A stretch of 64,000 bases of DNA from Plantago major (taxonomy: Eukaryota; Streptophyta; Magnoliopsida; Lamiales; Plantaginaceae), in assembly GCA_026545765.1 (NCBI GenBank), contig CM048840.1, positions 4,423,265-4,487,264 on the forward strand. Reading direction: 5' to 3'. The notes beneath the pieces are model-generated. The model was not told the DNA's origin. It did not search any database and was given only the letters and a program-made list of their open reading frames with translations. A program made the translations under genes and the position numbers. Shown here one piece after another: positions 61,311-64,000 of this stretch; positions within the stretch are counted from its first letter, which is position 1, and every line of letters begins with the position of its first letter.

Positions 61311-61710
61311 AGGAGACTTACTCGGCACGAAAAGGCAAACTTTTCAATATAAATAGCAAATTACGAATAGGACCTTTCAATGATTGGAAGATGCACTACT
61401 ATCATCCATGTTTTCTAAATGTTCCACACTTGCCAGTTTGAATGCTGGTGTCGACGTGTTTATTTAGAATCTCAAATAATTAGGCCCCCCCAACTAATTA
61501 TTGGCATTTGTCAATAACAACACACTTTCTTTGAAATATTTTATGATAGGAGATCAAATTTTCAATTTCAATAGATCATATTGTAGTTCTTTTTTTTAAA
61601 TATTAACCTACACACTGCTCCTTTTTATTGTATCAGAAGTAATATCTTGACTTATAAAAGAGCACAACCAAATGAGACAATAGTCTCAAGACTAAGAATA
61701 AGTATCATAA

Positions 61711-61925
61711 GAGACGGTTTTTAGATAATTTATCTAGAGACCGACCTATATTGTCAATAAATCATCGATATTATTAATCAAAACATCTATGTTTTTAATA
61801 TTGGTGTTTTTTCATATTACAACAAGACTTATTTCGTTAACAACATTGACGTTTTACGATAGATAGCATGGATGGTTTTATTGATAACATAATCCGTCTC
61901 TAGATAAGTTATCTAGAGACCGTCT
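61711..61925. mobile_element. Hairpin MITE family, copy 5
   Basis: Starts gagacggtttttagataatt and ends tagataagttatctagagac plus cgtct. The interior shares acaagacttatttcgttaac with copy 4, which lies only 400 bp away. Confidence 0.7.
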
Positions 61926-63118
61926 AATGAGACTTTGTGTAGTCCGAAACTTGCAAACTAATGCCTCCCTCGCTCCCATAACAAATGACGTATTCACTTT
62001 TTTGATTGTTTTTTATCTATTTTTACCACAAATTACTTTTAAACTACATCAATTTTTTTTTTGAATAAAATGACATTAAAAAGTTCGGTAAGTATACTTT
62101 TGTGAAAATATTTTTTGTGGATTAGTCGCACGTGATGAATACCGTCAAAAGAGAAGTTCAGTCAATGAGTGTAGGATAACATTTTGCCGCGTTAGAAGTG
62201 GTCAACAAGCTAGAAACTTGGCGCAGACCCTTTGCTGTCCATAGTGCAAGTGCAATGCAACAACACTACAATATAAAGTTGACTTTGTCACCTTCATAGA
62301 CTATATATTGAAATTTTAAACCTTCATATATTTCAGGCGGCTAAATGAACCTTTCTTCTTTTATATATATATAAGGTCAATAAATGATGAGGACATCACT
62401 CTTGTCCTGTTGTTGGACTCTACTTCTAGTTGCGATCTATTTTCCGCAAGAAACAACACACAACTGTAAGCAATATCTAATGGCTTGTGCTGTAACCATT
62501 GTTTGTGAGTATACTCGGTAAGGAAGGGTATATGATATGTATATGAATATTGTAAAAATCCGACCACTAGTCGAATCAATATGGAGTATGATCATTGGAC
62601 TGTTGAGGTTACTTCTAATATATTATTCAGACAATATATGGTCCGATGGACAAATGCATGTAGATTTTCATAAGTTGTGTTGCTCACTTATCCACGCACT
62701 ATAAAACATTCTTTTGAATAGCTTAGTTTGTTTTAGAACAAATACGGTGAACTCTAAATTGTTTATCGCATCTTTAGAGTTTGAAGATCATCTGAATGAA
62801 TTATCGAAAAAAAGAGGTATCAAGCAAATAGATATATCATATAGTTATTATTACAAGTTCATATCCACTATGAGCTTCTCCACATGATAATCTAATGGAT
62901 AATGACTTGACTTATAGCAAGAGTCATCAACCACTTAATTAAATGGGGTTTTGAGATGAGATTTAGCTAGACAGGATTTCTCTTTTGATATAGATGATGA
63001 ACCATACCTACCCGCAAAGAAAAATGAATATATGGGAGATAAAATATGAGGTTTAGTCAAGTGCGGAAATTGCAGGTAGGCGAAGTCGAAAATGGTTGTT
63101 ACTTTTCTTAAAAATGAT
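61926..63118. other. Spacer with a Stowaway-like left end
   Basis: A sequence like ctccctcgctcccataac at 61965-61982, followed by tttaccacaaattacttttaaac, resembles one half of a Stowaway MITE. No matching right end was seen. The rest shows no gene. Confidence 0.4.
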
Positions 63119-63300
63119 ACTCCCTCCGTTTCTGTAAAAGTGAAACAATTTTGATTTACACAATTTTTAAGAAAAATGTGTAGTCCCCCAAAAGTATGTA
63201 GTTAAGAATGAGTTTGAGATATTAATTGAGTGGAAAAGTACACACAGACCCAAAAATGTGTGGTTGATAATGAATTGTATTATGGAATTAATTTCCATAA
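63119..63300. mobile_element. Stowaway-type MITE, left part only
   Basis: TA then CTCCCTCCGTTTCTGTAAAA at 63119 is a classic Stowaway terminus. The inverted partner was not found, so the right boundary is a guess. Confidence 0.4.
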
Positions 63301-64000
63301 AAGGTGTTTAAAAAACAAGAAACACACAAAAAGGAGATTGTTGTATTGAACTTTCAGAGTTAAGAGTGAATTACATAATGAAACCTAGCCAATACTACTG
63401 GGTATTTATACTACTCAAAGTGAGGTAACAATTTAACCTAAAAATGATTTAAAAAAAAAAAAAAAAAGGATCACAAAAGATGTCGAAAAATTAAGTAATC
63501 AAGACAAAATTAGTTGCAATTGATCAAGTGCTCAAGCCTTGTGTTCGTCCTTGTCTAAATCCATCCGTTGATCTTGAAATGGATGGATGAGATCGATCTG
63601 TACTGCTCGTACTATGTTGCAGAGCATTTTGTTCTCTTCTGTTGATTTGGGAAAGACGAACTCGCTCTGTAGCTAGGCGAAATGAGTTCGCATCCGTGGA
63701 ACAAAACGTTTGACACGTTTTGTTCTGATTGGTCGGCTCCAACTGTTTCCCTCTTGCGCTTTATCCTCTTGTCCTTCTTTTCTTCTTCTTTGTTCAATTG
63801 AGTCTTAAACTCTTTCGCGCCTATATATTCGGTCCCTATAAATTTAAATTCTTTGCAATTAACTTCTGTTAAATTACAATTTTCGGTCCCTTGATTTATT
63901 CTTTTCTTCATAAATTTCCAATGTCCCCCCTCAAGAGGAACATATGGATTCTTTATGTTCATCTTGATCATTGCATTAACAAGATCCATTGAAGGCACAA
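63301..64000 (-). mobile_element. Possible Copia-type LTR remnant, continuing past the window (fossil)
   Basis: On the minus strand, a purine-rich tract (TTGAGGGGGGACATTGG, about 63935-63919) is followed by a region with a TATAAATACC promoter-like motif (63411-63402) and then a CTCTGAAAGTTCAATACAAC stretch, an order seen in many Copia LTRs. Neither end nor a target duplication can be defined here. It may instead be unrelated sequence. Confidence 0.3.

Noticed and set aside
63612-63998. Minus-strand 128-residue frame at the right edge as a host gene
   Set aside because: Low-complexity Lys/Glu content and the adjacent purine tract and promoter-like motif fit a retroelement end better. It is kept only as a low-confidence LTR remnant.

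Overview
This is plant nuclear DNA, almost certainly from a eudicot. Three host genes with plant-type introns (VPS3, DWF1/DIMINUTO and an ALOG/LSH gene) sit among AT-rich spacers full of LTR retrotransposons, solo LTRs, Stowaway-type MITEs, a 5'-truncated L1 LINE and CACTA/hAT ends. No bacterial-style operon, CRISPR array, rRNA or true tRNA gene was seen. I cannot name the species.

Layout. 1-5545: VPS3 (CORVET tethering subunit) on the minus strand, twelve coding exons visible, with its C-terminal end beyond the left edge. 5546-8372: spacer holding a hAT-like terminus and a decayed WAV3-type vWA/RING E3 ligase fragment. 8373-11900: DWF1 (delta-24 sterol reductase, brassinosteroid/phytosterol synthesis) on the minus strand, with two coding exons, an intron in the 5' UTR and a tandem duplication just past the stop. 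12000-14872: AT-rich spacer with MITEs. 14873-31626: a nest. A small MITE was split by a 16.5-kb Ty3/Gypsy Tat-lineage element, which carries an extra antisense ORF region and received two solo LTRs. 31627-35604: MITE-rich spacer, including three copies of a hairpin element and a local duplication. 35605-47240: an incomplete Ty1/Copia SIRE-like element with large extra ORFs and a solo LTR inside it. 47340-51235: CACTA-type ends, a ribonuclease-H-like fragment and a decayed minisatellite. 52030-54491: a 5'-truncated LINE with a 15-bp target duplication, split by another solo LTR. 55260-57330: a PPR (PLS/E class) pseudogene. 57794-58460: an intact single-exon ALOG/LSH transcription factor with a TATA box. 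58480-64000: AT-rich spacer with more Stowaway and hairpin MITEs and a possible Copia LTR remnant at the right edge.

The three host genes are functionally unrelated (endosomal tethering, sterol reduction, organ-boundary transcription control). The story of the window is mostly insertion history: exact target duplications date the order of nested insertions. The most striking structural signals are (a) three solo LTRs of one family in three different host elements, each with a perfect 5-bp duplication and its own GC-rich palindromes, (b) a five-copy element that is almost one long hairpin, (c) the antisense and extra ORFs of the two big retroelements, and (d) a degenerate repeat array of roughly 50-55 bp. 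I found no convincing new biological system beyond these. All calls come from reading the sequence and remembered family features; no search was run.
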